NCBI RefSeq assembly: GCF_024206475.1
Contig: NZ_JAMBPR010000007.1
Span: forward strand, 1 to 64,000
Direction: 5' to 3'
Length of the DNA: 64,000 nucleotides
Source: Paraburkholderia sp. CNPSo 3274
GTDB lineage: Bacteria; Pseudomonadota; Gammaproteobacteria; Burkholderiales; Burkholderiaceae
Part shown: positions 1-8,332 of the stretch, one piece after another
Numbering within the stretch: position 1 is the stretch's first letter
Layout: each line of letters opens with the position of its first letter
The notes under the pieces: model-generated
What the model saw: only the letters and a program-made list of their open reading frames with translations
Databases searched by the model: none
Told to the model about the DNA's origin: nothing
Translations under genes and position numbers: made by a program

Positions 1-55
1 CATTTAGGCAGCCCCACTTAGGCAGCCCCGCCCCATTTCGCCACCGTGATTGCCC

Positions 56-700
56 ATGTCCGCCGCACGCCCCCAGCCGCCTTCCGCCGCCGCACCGGGT
101 AAAGCCCGTCGCCGCATGCGTCCGTTGCCCAGCATCATCTTCATGAGCCGCTGGCTGCAGGTGCCGCTCTATCTGGGCCTGATCGTCGCGCAAGCCGTGT
201 ACTGCGTGCTGTTCCTCAAGGAGGTCTGGCACCTCGTGAGCCACGCCACCACGCTCGACGAAACCAGCATCATGCTGGCCGTGCTCGGCCTGATCGACGT
301 AGTGATGATCTCGAACCTGCTCATCATGGTGATCGTGGGCGGCTACGAGACCTTCGTCTCGCGCCTGAATCTCGAAGGCCATCCCGACGAGCCCGAATGG
401 CTCGACCACGTGAACGCCGGCGTGCTCAAGGTGAAGCTCGCCATGGCGCTCATCAGCATTTCGTCGATCCACCTGCTCAAGACCTTCATTAATCCCGACG
501 CCGCTTCGGCGCATACGGTGATGTGGCAGGTGATCATTCACGTGGCGTTCCTCGCTTCCGCGCTCGTGATGGCGTGGATCGACCGCATCACCACGCATAC
601 GCACCCCGAACACTATCAGGAGCTCGCCGCGCGCCATCCGGTGCCAGGCGGGCACGCCGCTGCGCGTCGCGCGGTTCCCGAGCCCGCCGAGTCCGACTGA
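56..700 (+). CDS. UPF0114 / TIGR00645 family membrane protein
   Basis: Small inner-membrane protein of the UPF0114 (YqhA-like) family; its molecular function is unknown. After a basic, proline-rich N-terminus there are about four hydrophobic segments (around residues 30-55, 75-100, 135-155 and 165-185). The conserved middle part holds the family-typical [16 protein letters not shown] and [14 protein letters not shown] segments. The frame is open from a TTG at 50, but the ATG at 56 is the more natural start. It ends 53 bases before the fumarase start on the same strand, so co-transcription with fumA is likely. Family assignment is good; the role is unknown. Confidence 0.85.
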   Translation: MSAARPQPPSAAAPGKARRRMRPLPSIIFMSRWLQVPLYLGLIVAQAVYCVLFLKEVWHLVSHATTLDETSIMLAVLGLIDVVMISNLLIMVIVGGYETFVSRLNLEGHPDEPEWLDHVNAGVLKVKLAMALISISSIHLLKTFINPDAASAHTVMWQVIIHVAFLASALVMAWIDRITTHTHPEHYQELAARHPVPGGHAAARRAVPEPAESD

Positions 701-753
701 ACAGCGCACGCGGCACACATTATTCAAAACACCCGTCCCCACAGAAGCTAGCC

Positions 754-2277
754 ATGACCGTCATCAAACAGGAAGACCTCATCCAGAGCATTGCGGATTC
801 GCTGCAATACATCAGCTACTACCATCCGCAGGACTACATCGAGGCGCTCGGCCGCGCCTACGAGCTCGAAGAGAGCCCGGCCGCGAAGGACGCGATCGCC
901 CAGATCCTCACCAACAGCCGCATGTGCGCCGAGGGCAAGCGCCCGATCTGCCAGGACACCGGCATCGTCACGATCTTCGTGAAGGTCGGCATGGACGTGC
1001 GTTGGGACGGCGCCACGATGGGCGTGACCGACATGATCAACGAAGGCGTGCGCCGCGGTTACCTGAACCCGGACAACGTGCTGCGCGCCTCGATCGTGAA
1101 CCCGCCCGAAGGCGGCCGCAAGAACACGAAGGACAACACGCCGGCCGTGATCCACTACGAGATCGTGCCGGGCGACAAGGTCGATGTTCAGGTTGCGGCC
1201 AAGGGCGGCGGCTCGGAGAACAAGTCGAAGTTCGTGATGCTGAACCCGTCCGACTCGATCGTCGACTGGGTGCTCAAGACCGTGCCGACGATGGGCGCCG
1301 GCTGGTGCCCGCCGGGCATGCTCGGCATCGGCATCGGCGGCACCGCTGAAAAGGCGATGCTGATGGCGAAGGAATCGCTCATGGAGTCGATCGACATCCA
1401 GGAGATCATCAAGCGCGGTCCGAAGGACTGGGTCGAAGAACTGCGCGTCGAACTGCACGAGAAGGTCAACGCGCTCGGCATCGGCGCACAAGGTCTGGGC
1501 GGTCTCGCCACCGTGCTCGACGTCAAGATCATGGCCACGGCCACGCACGCGGCTTCGAAGCCCGTCGCGATGATCCCGAACTGCGCCGCCACGCGCCACG
1601 CGCACTTCGTGCTCGACGGCACGGGCCCGGCCAGGCTCGAAGCGCCCTCGCTCGACGCATGGCCGAAGGTCAACTGGGAACCGAACACGGAAACGAGCAA
1701 GCGCGTCGACCTCAACACGCTCACGCCGGAAGAAGTCGCTTCGTGGAAGCCGGGCCAGACGCTGCTGCTCTCGGGCAAGATGCTCACGGGCCGCGACGCC
1801 GCGCACAAGCGCATCGCCGACATGCTCGCCCGTGGCGAGACGCTGCCCGTCGACTTCAAGAACCGCGTGATTTACTACGTCGGCCCGGTCGATCCGGTGC
1901 GCGACGAAGTGGTCGGCCCGGCAGGTCCCACCACGGCCACGCGCATGGACAAGTTCACGGAGCTGATGCTCTCGCAAACGGGCCTCATCTCGATGGTCGG
2001 CAAGGCTGAGCGCGGCCCGGTCGCCATCGAGGCGATCAAGAAGCACAAGGCGGCTTACCTGATGGCGGTGGGCGGCGCGGCTTACCTCGTGTCGAAGGCA
2101 ATCCGCGGCTCGAAGGTCCTCGCGTTCGAAGACCTCGGCATGGAAGCCATCTACGAGTTCGACGTGCAGGATATGCCGGTGACGGTCGCCGTGGATTCGT
2201 CGGGCACCTCGGTCCACAAGACCGGCCCCGCCGAATGGCAGGCAAAGATCGGCAAGATTCCGGTCGCCACGGTTTGA
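754..2277 (+). CDS. fumA: Fumarate hydratase, class I (iron-sulfur)
   Basis: Cytosolic TCA-cycle enzyme interconverting fumarate and malate with an oxygen-labile 4Fe-4S cluster. The 507-residue product is a single-chain class I fumarase. Three cysteines with the right spacing for cluster ligands are visible: Cys66 (PICQDTG), Cys185 (GAGWCPPG) and Cys277 (PNCAATRH). The C-terminal beta domain contains GPTTATRMD and SGTSVHKTGP. The frame is open upstream to 523, but residues there are arginine-rich read-through of the previous gene; the ATG at 754 gives the standard MTVIKQEDL start. A strong terminator follows the stop. Confidence 0.97.
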   Translation: MTVIKQEDLIQSIADSLQYISYYHPQDYIEALGRAYELEESPAAKDAIAQILTNSRMCAEGKRPICQDTGIVTIFVKVGMDVRWDGATMGVTDMINEGVRRGYLNPDNVLRASIVNPPEGGRKNTKDNTPAVIHYEIVPGDKVDVQVAAKGGGSENKSKFVMLNPSDSIVDWVLKTVPTMGAGWCPPGMLGIGIGGTAEKAMLMAKESLMESIDIQEIIKRGPKDWVEELRVELHEKVNALGIGAQGLGGLATVLDVKIMATATHAASKPVAMIPNCAATRHAHFVLDGTGPARLEAPSLDAWPKVNWEPNTETSKRVDLNTLTPEEVASWKPGQTLLLSGKMLTGRDAAHKRIADMLARGETLPVDFKNRVIYYVGPVDPVRDEVVGPAGPTTATRMDKFTELMLSQTGLISMVGKAERGPVAIEAIKKHKAAYLMAVGGAAYLVSKAIRGSKVLAFEDLGMEAIYEFDVQDMPVTVAVDSSGTSVHKTGPAEWQAKIGKIPVATV

Positions 2278-2297
2278 TGCCTGCCTGATGCCTGTTT

Positions 2298-2330
2298 AAA
2301 AACCGGGGCCGCGCGCCCCGGTTTTTTTTT
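2298..2330 (+). terminator. Rho-independent terminator after fumA
   Basis: AACCGGGGC and GCCCCGGTT arms around a CGCGC loop, followed by nine or ten T residues. It ends the UPF0114-fumA unit and separates it from the iron-controlled bfr gene. Confidence 0.9.
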
Positions 2331-2347
2331 GCGTCACGCAAAGCGTA

Positions 2348-2371
2348 CTGAGATTAATTCTCAGCACTGAG
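2348..2371 (+). promoter_or_regulatory. Fur-like dyad upstream of bfr
   Basis: TGAGATTAATTCTCA (2349-2363) is a 7-1-7 inverted repeat resembling the Fur site TGATAATnATTATCA (11 of 14 arm positions). A further CTGAG at 2367-2371 adds a third half-site, so CTGAG/CTCAG/CTGAG alternate. It lies about 115 bases before the bfr ATG. The same ATTCTCA half-site occurs before ftrA in this window. Sequence match only; binding is inferred. Confidence 0.55.
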
Positions 2372-2479
2372 TAAATCGCCGATATTTACCGCAATTCAAC
2401 GTAGATTCGGCCTTGGCTTTTGTGTATTGAGCGTTTATTGTTGGAAACCAGTCACCGCCCCACAAAGAAAGGAAAGACT

Positions 2480-2959
2480 ATGCAAGGCGACAAGAAAGTC
2501 ATCGAATATCTGAACGCGCAGCTCAAGAACGAGCTCACGGCTATCAATCAGTATTTCCTGCATGCCCGCATGTACAAGCACTGGGGCCTCGAGAAACTCG
2601 GCAAGCATGAATATGACGAATCGATCGGCGAAATGAAACATGCCGATATGCTCATCGAGCGGATTTTCATGCTCGACGGTCTGCCGAACCTCCAGGACCT
2701 GCATAAGCTGCTGATTGGCGAGGAAACCAAGGAAATTCTCGAGTGCGATTTGAAGCTCGAACAGATTTCGCAGTCCACCTGCAAGGAAGCCATTGTTTAT
2801 TGCGAATCGGTACGCGACTTTGTTTCGCGCGAGATTTTCGTGACGATTCTCGAAGACACCGAAGAGCACATCGACTGGCTCGAAACGCAGATCGACCTCA
2901 TCGGCAAGATCGGCATCCAGAATTACCAGCAGTCGGCCATGGGTTCGGTAGAATCCTGA
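2480..2959 (+). CDS. bfr: Bacterioferritin
   Basis: Heme-containing ferritin that oxidises Fe2+ and stores it as a mineral in a 24-subunit shell. The 159-residue length is standard. Ferroxidase ligands are visible at Glu18, Glu51, His54, Glu94 and the later EDTEEH (Glu127, His130), and Met52 in GEMKHADM is the expected heme ligand. The ATG at 2480 follows AGAAAGGAAAG; an upstream in-frame start at 2420 would add a non-family extension. A Fur-like dyad lies upstream, and its partner Bfd is encoded 1.3 kb downstream beyond murI. Confidence 0.97.
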   Translation: MQGDKKVIEYLNAQLKNELTAINQYFLHARMYKHWGLEKLGKHEYDESIGEMKHADMLIERIFMLDGLPNLQDLHKLLIGEETKEILECDLKLEQISQSTCKEAIVYCESVRDFVSREIFVTILEDTEEHIDWLETQIDLIGKIGIQNYQQSAMGSVES

Positions 2960-3021
2960 TCGCACGCCGCGCGCATCCGTCCGCCTTGCGGGTGCGCCCC
3001 AACCCTTTTGCGCCCATCCCC

Positions 3022-3882
3022 GTGAACCTACCGGCCACTTCCAGCGCTGCGCCTGTCGGCATCTTCGACTCCGGCCTCGGCGGCCTTTCGGTGCTGCGCG
3101 CCGTGCGCGCGCTGCTGCCCGCGGAACGGCTCGTGTATGCCGCCGACTCGCGCTACGCCCCCTACGGCCAGCGAGACGACGACTTCATCGCAGACCGCAC
3201 GCTCGCGATCTGCGAATGGCTCGTGGCGCAGGGCGCGAAGGCGTTGGTGGTGGCCTGCAACACGGCCACGGCGCAGTCGATCGCGCTCGTGCGCGAGCGG
3301 CTCGCCATCCCGCTCATCGGAGTAGAGCCGGGGATCAAGCCCGCGGCGCTGGTTTCGAAATCGCGCGTAGCCGGCGTCCTTGCCACCCAGGTCACGCTAC
3401 GCAGCGCGCGCTTTCAGGCGCTCGTGGAGCGCCACGCGGCCGACCTGCGCGTGCTGTGCCAGCCGGGCCATGGCCTCGTGGAGGCCGTGGAGCGCTGCGA
3501 CATCGGTTCGGCCGAATTGCTCGCGCTGCTGCGCGCGTACGTCGAGCCCATGCTCGACGCGGGCGCGGACACGCTCGTGCTCGGCTGCACGCACTACCCA
3601 TTTCTCGACGCGGCGATCCGCGCGATCGTCGGCGAACGCATGACGCTCGTCGACACGAGCGTCGCCATCGCCCGGCAGCTCGAACGCGTGCTCGACCAGC
3701 ACGGCCTGCGCGCGAGCGGCGAGCCCGCTGGTGCGGGCGGCAACGACATTCGCTTCTGCTCGACGAGCGACGGCGCGCACTTGCACGAACTGGCAGCCGC
3801 GCTGCTTGGTCTCGACGCCGATGTCGAGCGCGTGGCCATCCCCTCGCGCCGCACGCGGCAGCTGGAAGCGAACGCGGCCTGA
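3022..3882 (+). CDS. murI: Glutamate racemase
   Basis: Cofactor-independent racemase that makes D-glutamate for peptidoglycan. The 286-residue product opens with PVGIFDSGLGGLSVLRAV and carries the two catalytic cysteines in VACNTATA (Cys79) and LGCTHYPF (Cys189), plus ADSRYAPYG. The chosen start is GTG at 3022, 62 bases after bfr; the frame continues upstream into bfr without family similarity. It may be read through from bfr, since no terminator is visible between them. The exact start is the main uncertainty. Confidence 0.95.
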   Translation: MNLPATSSAAPVGIFDSGLGGLSVLRAVRALLPAERLVYAADSRYAPYGQRDDDFIADRTLAICEWLVAQGAKALVVACNTATAQSIALVRERLAIPLIGVEPGIKPAALVSKSRVAGVLATQVTLRSARFQALVERHAADLRVLCQPGHGLVEAVERCDIGSAELLALLRAYVEPMLDAGADTLVLGCTHYPFLDAAIRAIVGERMTLVDTSVAIARQLERVLDQHGLRASGEPAGAGGNDIRFCSTSDGAHLHELAAALLGLDADVERVAIPSRRTRQLEANAA

Positions 3883-4246
3883 CGCGCCGGCGCCACGCCG
3901 GGCGCGATTCGAGGTTTGCGATTCGCCCCTCGCCCGGGAGTTGGCGTTTCAACCCCGTTTCGGCGCACCTGACTGACCTGCCTCGTCCAGTCTGGCTCCC
4001 GCCAAAAGCGCGCTGGCAGCCTCCGGCGGCAATGCACAACCCCACGGGCACTCACGCCAAGACCAACCGCAGGCCGGCCCGCTAAAGGCCTTGGCGAGCG
4101 CCCCATCCTTGCCCGCCTTTTCCTGACGCAAAGCAAAACCCCTGTTAAGCCTCCGGTTTTGTTACAAAAAATCCGTCTACCCGCTTGCCAAACCCAGCAA
4201 ACATAATGATAATAATTCGCATTAACTCTCTCTATAGCGGTCCATC
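3883..4246. other. Intergenic region murI-bfd
   Basis: About 360 bases with no credible gene. The last 65 bases hold the bfd promoter and Fur-type site; the rest has short GC-rich inverted repeats but no clear terminator. Confidence 0.6.
4185..4222 (+). promoter_or_regulatory. bfd promoter with overlapping Fur box
   Basis: TTGCCA (4185-4190), a 17-base spacer and GATAAT (4208-4213) make a good sigma-70 promoter. The 7-1-7 dyad TGATAATAATTCGCA (4207-4221) covers the -10 element, with one perfect Fur half-site (TGATAAT) and one 5/7 half-site. Iron-bound Fur would block RNA polymerase here, which fits the known iron-starvation induction of bfd genes. Confidence 0.75.
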
Positions 4247-4501
4247 ATGATTGTCTGCGTTTGCAAATCCGTCTCCGACCGGACGATCCGCGCCTCTATC
4301 CAGGAAGGCATGGATTCTTTCGACGAGCTGCAGTTCGAGCTCGGCGTCGCGACCTGCTGCGGCAAGTGCGAAGAATCCGTACGCGACGTGATGGCGCAAA
4401 GCGGTGTCTGTGCGAGCCGCTGCGGGGTAACGCAACCGGCGCACCCCGCCGTGGTCCCCCATGCGGCTCCGCTCACGTTTTACGAGCGCAAGGCTGCCTG
4501 A
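4247..4501 (+). CDS. bfd: Bacterioferritin-associated ferredoxin
   Basis: Small 2Fe-2S protein that reduces the mineral core of bacterioferritin to mobilise iron. Cluster cysteines fit the family: Cys4, Cys6, Cys38 and Cys41 (MIVCVCKSVSD and ATCCGKCEE). At 84 residues it exceeds the roughly 64-residue E. coli protein through a C-terminal tail rich in Pro, Ala and His. The gene sits 25 bases below a Fur-type dyad and a few hundred bases before tonB-exbB-exbD. Confidence 0.94.
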   Translation: MIVCVCKSVSDRTIRASIQEGMDSFDELQFELGVATCCGKCEESVRDVMAQSGVCASRCGVTQPAHPAVVPHAAPLTFYERKAA

Positions 4502-4662
4502 AGCCATGGCGCGCATCCGGCCACCGATGCGCGCCCGCCCCGTCCGCCCGCTTAGCCAAAGGCGCCTCAGGCGCCACGCGCCGCGGACATCAAACCGCTG
4601 CCGACAGCAAGCCCGTCTTCCGACCAGCCAGCTACCGCTCGTGACCCTCAAAGGAGGTCGTG

Positions 4663-4725
4663 ATGGAATTGCTGATCGGATTCGTAACGACGTTGTGCAT
4701 CTCGCTGTTGATCTTTCGCAAATAA
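4663..4725 (+). CDS. Putative 20-residue membrane micro-protein
   Basis: ATG at 4663 is preceded five bases away by AAAGGAGGT, close to a perfect Shine-Dalgarno match and the strongest in this part of the window. The frame encodes MELLIGFVTTLCISLLIFRK and stops with TAA: an acidic residue, one hydrophobic stretch of about 16 residues, and a basic Arg-Lys end, as in single-pass inner-membrane micro-proteins. It lies between bfd and tonB and should be on a Fur-regulated transcript. I recognise no family. It is far below normal annotation length, so translation is inferred from the ribosome binding site and composition. Confidence 0.55.
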   Translation: MELLIGFVTTLCISLLIFRK

Positions 4726-4771
4726 AGCTGCCCGACACGACGCGCCGGTTCGCCTGCGCGCCGTCGTCCGC

Positions 4772-5521
4772 ATGGCAGCCACGCTAAACATGCAGGCTTT
4801 CCAAACCACCGCTGGCACGCTGCCGTCTCCCTCCGTTCGCGTCAATCGTCGTGTCGTCACTGCGAGCGCGATCGTGGTCGCGCTGCATGCCGCGCTCATC
4901 GGCGTCGTGCTGATGAAGCGCGAACCCGTGACGCCCGTCGCGCTCCAGTCGCAGACGATGACGGCCGAACTGCTCAAGCCCGAGCCAGTCGCCGCCCCCG
5001 CTGCGATTCAGTCCACGCCCACGCCGCCGAAGCCGTTGCCGGTCCCGCACGTGACGCGCGAGAAGCCGAAGGTTCAGCCCAAGCCCAAGCCAACTCCGTT
5101 GCCCGTGGCCGAAGCGCCCTCGCAGCACGCGATCGAGTCGGCCGCGGCCGCCGCGCCCACGCCGCCGGCTCCCACCCCGCCCGCTCCCGCACCGCAAGCC
5201 GCGGCGGCCACCGACGCCAAGCCGACCATGGCGCTGTCGGCGCCGAAGAACGTATCGCACCTCGACTGCCGCATCGTGCAGCCCGACTACCCGACGCTCT
5301 CGCGCCGGCGCGGCGAAACCGGCACGGCATTCGTGCACTTCGTCGTGGGCCTCACGGGCAAGATCGAGAACATCGAGCTGAGGAAGACGAGCGGCTCCAC
5401 CCGCCTCGACGAAGCCGCGCTCGACGCGATGCGCCAAAGCTCGTGCAAGCCGTACCTGGAAAACGGCGAAGCCGTCCGCGCGGCCTACACGCAACCATTC
5501 GAGTTCAGCCTGAACAATTGA
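4772..5521 (+). CDS. tonB: Energy transducer TonB
   Basis: Periplasm-spanning protein that couples the ExbB-ExbD proton channel to TonB-dependent outer-membrane receptors for siderophores and heme. Residues about 28-47 form the N-terminal membrane anchor, followed by a Pro/Lys/Ala-rich linker (to about residue 150) with PKPKPTP-like repeats. The C-terminal TonB domain begins near the conserved YPTLSRRRGETG and ends with QPFEFSLNN. Start ATG 4772 is used; ATG 4790 is a possible alternative, and neither has a strong ribosome binding site. It is the first gene of tonB-exbB-exbD. Confidence 0.93.
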   Translation: MAATLNMQAFQTTAGTLPSPSVRVNRRVVTASAIVVALHAALIGVVLMKREPVTPVALQSQTMTAELLKPEPVAAPAAIQSTPTPPKPLPVPHVTREKPKVQPKPKPTPLPVAEAPSQHAIESAAAAAPTPPAPTPPAPAPQAAAATDAKPTMALSAPKNVSHLDCRIVQPDYPTLSRRRGETGTAFVHFVVGLTGKIENIELRKTSGSTRLDEAALDAMRQSSCKPYLENGEAVRAAYTQPFEFSLNN

Positions 5522-5568
5522 CCGGTTGAAGCCACACGCTTTCATGAATTGAATCAAGAGGACTAAGA

Positions 5569-6315
5569 ATGCAGAACTACGGTATCGCCCACGTCTGGGC
5601 GCAAGGGGATTTCGTGACGCGCGGCATCGCGCTCGCGCTGTTGATCATGTCGGTGCTGTCGTGGTGCGTGATCGTCGTGAAGGGCTGGAATGTCGCGCGC
5701 CTGAAGCGCCTCACGAAGAACGCAGAACAGCAGTTCTGGCATTCGGACGATCTCGCCGACGGCGTGAAGAAGCTCGGCAGCGGCTCGCGCGAAGACAACC
5801 CGTTCCTCGCGCTTGCGCTTTCTGGCCAGGAAGCCGCCGATCACCATCACCAGACGCAGCCGCGTCTGCACGACCGCATGGACGTGTCGGACTGGGTCAC
5901 GCGCTGCCTGAAGGACACGATGGACGAGTCGGTCGCGAAGATGCAAAGCGGCCTGGCCATTCTCGCCTCGATCGGCAGCACGGCGCCGTTCGTCGGTCTG
6001 TTCGGCACGGTGTGGGGCATCTATCACGCACTGCTTACGATTGGCGCGACGGGTCAAACCTCGATCGACGCCGTGGCCGGCCCGGTGGGCGAAGCGCTCA
6101 TCATGACCGCCTTCGGCCTGTTCGTCGCGATTCCCGCCGTGCTCGGCTACAACGCCCTCACCCGTGCCAACAAGGCGATCGTCATGAAGCTCAACCGCTT
6201 CGCGCACGGCCTGCATGCCTTCTTCGTAACGGGCGCGCGCCTCACCTCCACCGCGCGTGGCGGCGCGAAGGAAGGCAACACGAGCAACCTGCGTGTCGCT
6301 GCGCGCAGTCACTAA
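5569..6315 (+). CDS. exbB: Biopolymer transport protein ExbB (MotA/TolQ/ExbB)
   Basis: Pentameric inner-membrane proton channel subunit that energises TonB. Its 248 residues show the ExbB layout: an N-terminal transmembrane helix (about 17-38), a cytoplasmic loop, then two long helices containing LASIGSTAPFVGLFGTVWGIYHA and VGEALIMTAFGLFVAIPAV. The start follows AAGAGGACTAAG. It lies 47 bases after tonB and 18 bases before exbD, a typical operon. TolQ is the paralogue to consider, but the tonB/exbD context favours ExbB. Confidence 0.95.
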   Translation: MQNYGIAHVWAQGDFVTRGIALALLIMSVLSWCVIVVKGWNVARLKRLTKNAEQQFWHSDDLADGVKKLGSGSREDNPFLALALSGQEAADHHHQTQPRLHDRMDVSDWVTRCLKDTMDESVAKMQSGLAILASIGSTAPFVGLFGTVWGIYHALLTIGATGQTSIDAVAGPVGEALIMTAFGLFVAIPAVLGYNALTRANKAIVMKLNRFAHGLHAFFVTGARLTSTARGGAKEGNTSNLRVAARSH

Positions 6316-6333
6316 AGAGCGGAGGCAAGCATC

Positions 6334-6753
6334 ATGGCGATGAGCCCCTTTGCCAGCGACGACGACGATGGCCTGATGAACGAAATCAACATGACGCCGC
6401 TCGTCGACGTCATGTTGGTTCTGCTGATCGTTTTCATGGTGACGATTCCCGTGATCCGTCACGCCGTGAAGATCGACCTGCCGCATGCGAGCAGCCAGAA
6501 GGAAGACACCAAGCCCGCGCAGATCAACATCTCGATCGAAGCGGACGGCACCGTGCTGTGGGACGGCACGCAGGTCGACGACGCGGCGCTGAACCAGAAG
6601 ATCGCAGCAGCGGCGCAAACTACGCCGCAACCGGAACTGCATCTGAACGCGGACCGAAAGGTGCAATACGAGCGCGTTGCCCAGGTGATGTCTGCCGCGC
6701 AAAGCGGCGGCCTCACGAAGCTCGGCTTCGTCACCGACCCTGCGCGTCACTGA
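6334..6753 (+). CDS. exbD: Biopolymer transport protein ExbD
   Basis: Proton-channel partner of ExbB, one membrane pass and a periplasmic domain. The 139-residue protein has the ExbD/TolR signature NEINMTPLVDVMLVLLIVFMV near residues 13-33; the Asp in PLVDV is the residue protonated in this family. The start follows GAGCGGAGG. It is the last gene of the operon and a terminator follows 44 bases later. Confidence 0.96.
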   Translation: MAMSPFASDDDDGLMNEINMTPLVDVMLVLLIVFMVTIPVIRHAVKIDLPHASSQKEDTKPAQINISIEADGTVLWDGTQVDDAALNQKIAAAAQTTPQPELHLNADRKVQYERVAQVMSAAQSGGLTKLGFVTDPARH

Positions 6754-6796
6754 TCGCGTCGCTGCGCGCAGCACGCTTAATTCAGCGGTACAAAGT

Positions 6797-6830
6797 AAAA
6801 GGCCTTCATCGTCAGATGAAGGCCTTTTTT
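6797..6830 (+). terminator. Terminator of the tonB-exbB-exbD operon
   Basis: AAAAGGCCTTCATC and GATGAAGGCCTTTTTT arms around a short loop, closing with six T residues. Confidence 0.92.
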
Positions 6831-7170
6831 CGTGCGCACGCGGCGCATTCGGGCGGCGGCGGCGACTCCCCGACAATCGATCGGTTCACGCCGGCACATG
6901 CGACTGCCGTGGGCAACACGGACTGCGCTTTCGGCCCTGAAGGCCCACTATGATAGCGGCCATCAATTCCCACTCAAGACCGGTGCTTGGCGAGAAGGAC
7001 TCCAATATATTCCTCTCGCTTCGCACCTTCAAGAGTTAGGCCATTGAATGTAGCGATGGCTGCTCGCGCTTGAATGCCTAAAAACAAATGGCGCTAAACG
7101 TTGTGCAGAAATGCACTGCGCAGGAAACCGGGCTTCGTACACGCGCACGTGCGTGCACGTTCGCAAAGCT
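6831..7170. other. Gene-free stretch between exbD and the LysR gene
   Basis: About 340 bases between two convergent units. Short frames exist on both strands, but none has a ribosome binding site or family features. I see nothing definite here. Confidence 0.5.
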
Positions 7171-8211
7171 TCATGCAGTTTCGATCTTGCTCGCGCTCTT
7201 TGTGCGCAAGAGCCCAACCTGCCCGCCGGGTGCATTCTGTCCTTCTGCGTGCCCTGCAAGCGCGGCGATGTCGCTTCTCAGCGGACATTCCTGCTGCAAG
7301 CCCTTATCGGCATCGAGTACTTCCACGAGGTAATCGACGAACGCACGCACGGCCGGAACCATGCCCTGGCGCGAGAGAAATACCGCATAGAGCTGCGGCA
7401 CCGGCAGCGTCCAGCCCGGCATCACCGGTGAAAGCTTGCCCGAGCGCAGCGCGGCGCCGTACATCATCTCCGGCATGGCCGCGATGCCAAGGCCTTCCAG
7501 CGCCGCTTCACGGATCGTCGTGAGGTCCGCGGTGATGAGGCGCGGCTCGTGTTCGTGCGAGTGGCGCGTGCCATCGGGTGCGATGAGCTGGAATACGTGG
7601 CGGCCGTCGCCCGTGGGCGTGTCGAGCGTTTCGAAGCGCGTGAGGTCGTCGGGCGTGAGCGGCGGCGCGTTCTGCGCGAGCAGGCTCGGCGCACCCACCA
7701 GCATCTGCTCGGTGCGCCACAACGGACGCACCACGATATTGGCGTTCTGCGGCGGCTCCGAGCGCACGCGCAGCGCGATATCCACGGAATCTTCGAACAG
7801 GTCGATCACGCGGTTCGTCACGCGCATCACCACCCGCACCTCGGGGTAGCGATGCATGAATTCCGGAATGATCTGCGAAAAGATGGTCTGCGAAAGCGTG
7901 ACGGGCACGCTCACGCGCACTGTGCCGCGCGGTGACGAACGCAGCGACTGAACGACGTTCACGGCGGCCTGCGCCTCGGCGAGCATCGAGCGGCAATGCT
8001 GGTAGAAGAGTTCGCCCGCTTCGGTGAGCGCGAGCTTGCGCGTAGAACGCTGCAACAGTCGCACGCCGAGCGAGGCCTCGAGTTCGCTCACCCGCCGCGA
8101 CAGACGCGATTTCGAGATGCCGAGCACGCGTTCGGCAGCAGAAAAACCGCCATGCTCGATCACCTGCGAGAAGTACATCAGGTCGTTGAGGTTATGCGAA
8201 TCGATTTTCAT
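7171..8211 (-). CDS. LysR-family transcriptional regulator
   Basis: Likely regulator of the divergent pirin gene. An N-terminal winged helix-turn-helix (about residues 5-63, with GGFSAAERVLGISKSRLSRRVSELE) is followed by an effector-binding domain starting near residue 87 (GTVRVSVPVTLSQ). Start ATG 8211 (MKIDSHNLNDL) is preferred over 8235 because it matches the usual LysR N-terminus. At 346 residues it is longer than the usual 300 or so; the last 45 residues after VDYLVEVLDAD are a non-family tail. Divergence from pirin is a recurrent arrangement in Burkholderia-like genomes. Confidence 0.92.
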   Translation of the reverse strand: MKIDSHNLNDLMYFSQVIEHGGFSAAERVLGISKSRLSRRVSELEASLGVRLLQRSTRKLALTEAGELFYQHCRSMLAEAQAAVNVVQSLRSSPRGTVRVSVPVTLSQTIFSQIIPEFMHRYPEVRVVMRVTNRVIDLFEDSVDIALRVRSEPPQNANIVVRPLWRTEQMLVGAPSLLAQNAPPLTPDDLTRFETLDTPTGDGRHVFQLIAPDGTRHSHEHEPRLITADLTTIREAALEGLGIAAMPEMMYGAALRSGKLSPVMPGWTLPVPQLYAVFLSRQGMVPAVRAFVDYLVEVLDADKGLQQECPLRSDIAALAGHAEGQNAPGGQVGLLRTKSASKIETA

Positions 8212-8332
8212 GTCGTCGTTCCAGCGATGGGACAATCCATTGCGATGTGGCGGTAAAACAGGCCAAATTGGCTACCTATAATAGCGGTTCGTTTCGCATA
8301 TAACGCAATTCCCACAATTCGAGGTGATATCC
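8212..8332. promoter_or_regulatory. Divergent LysR/pirin promoter region
   Basis: The 121 bases between the two starts contain TATAAT at 8277-8282, reading toward the pirin gene. GAGGTG at 8321-8326 is the pirin ribosome binding site. Short AT-rich LysR-type candidates lie upstream of the -10, but I cannot pick one site with confidence. Confidence 0.6.

Noticed and set aside
1-55. Repeated TTAGGCAGCCCC at the left edge
   Set aside because: Two copies only, cut by the window edge; cannot be judged as a repeat element.
748-2217. 489-codon open frame on the minus strand across fumA
   Set aside because: Arg/His-rich product antisense to a well-supported gene; a consequence of high G+C third positions.
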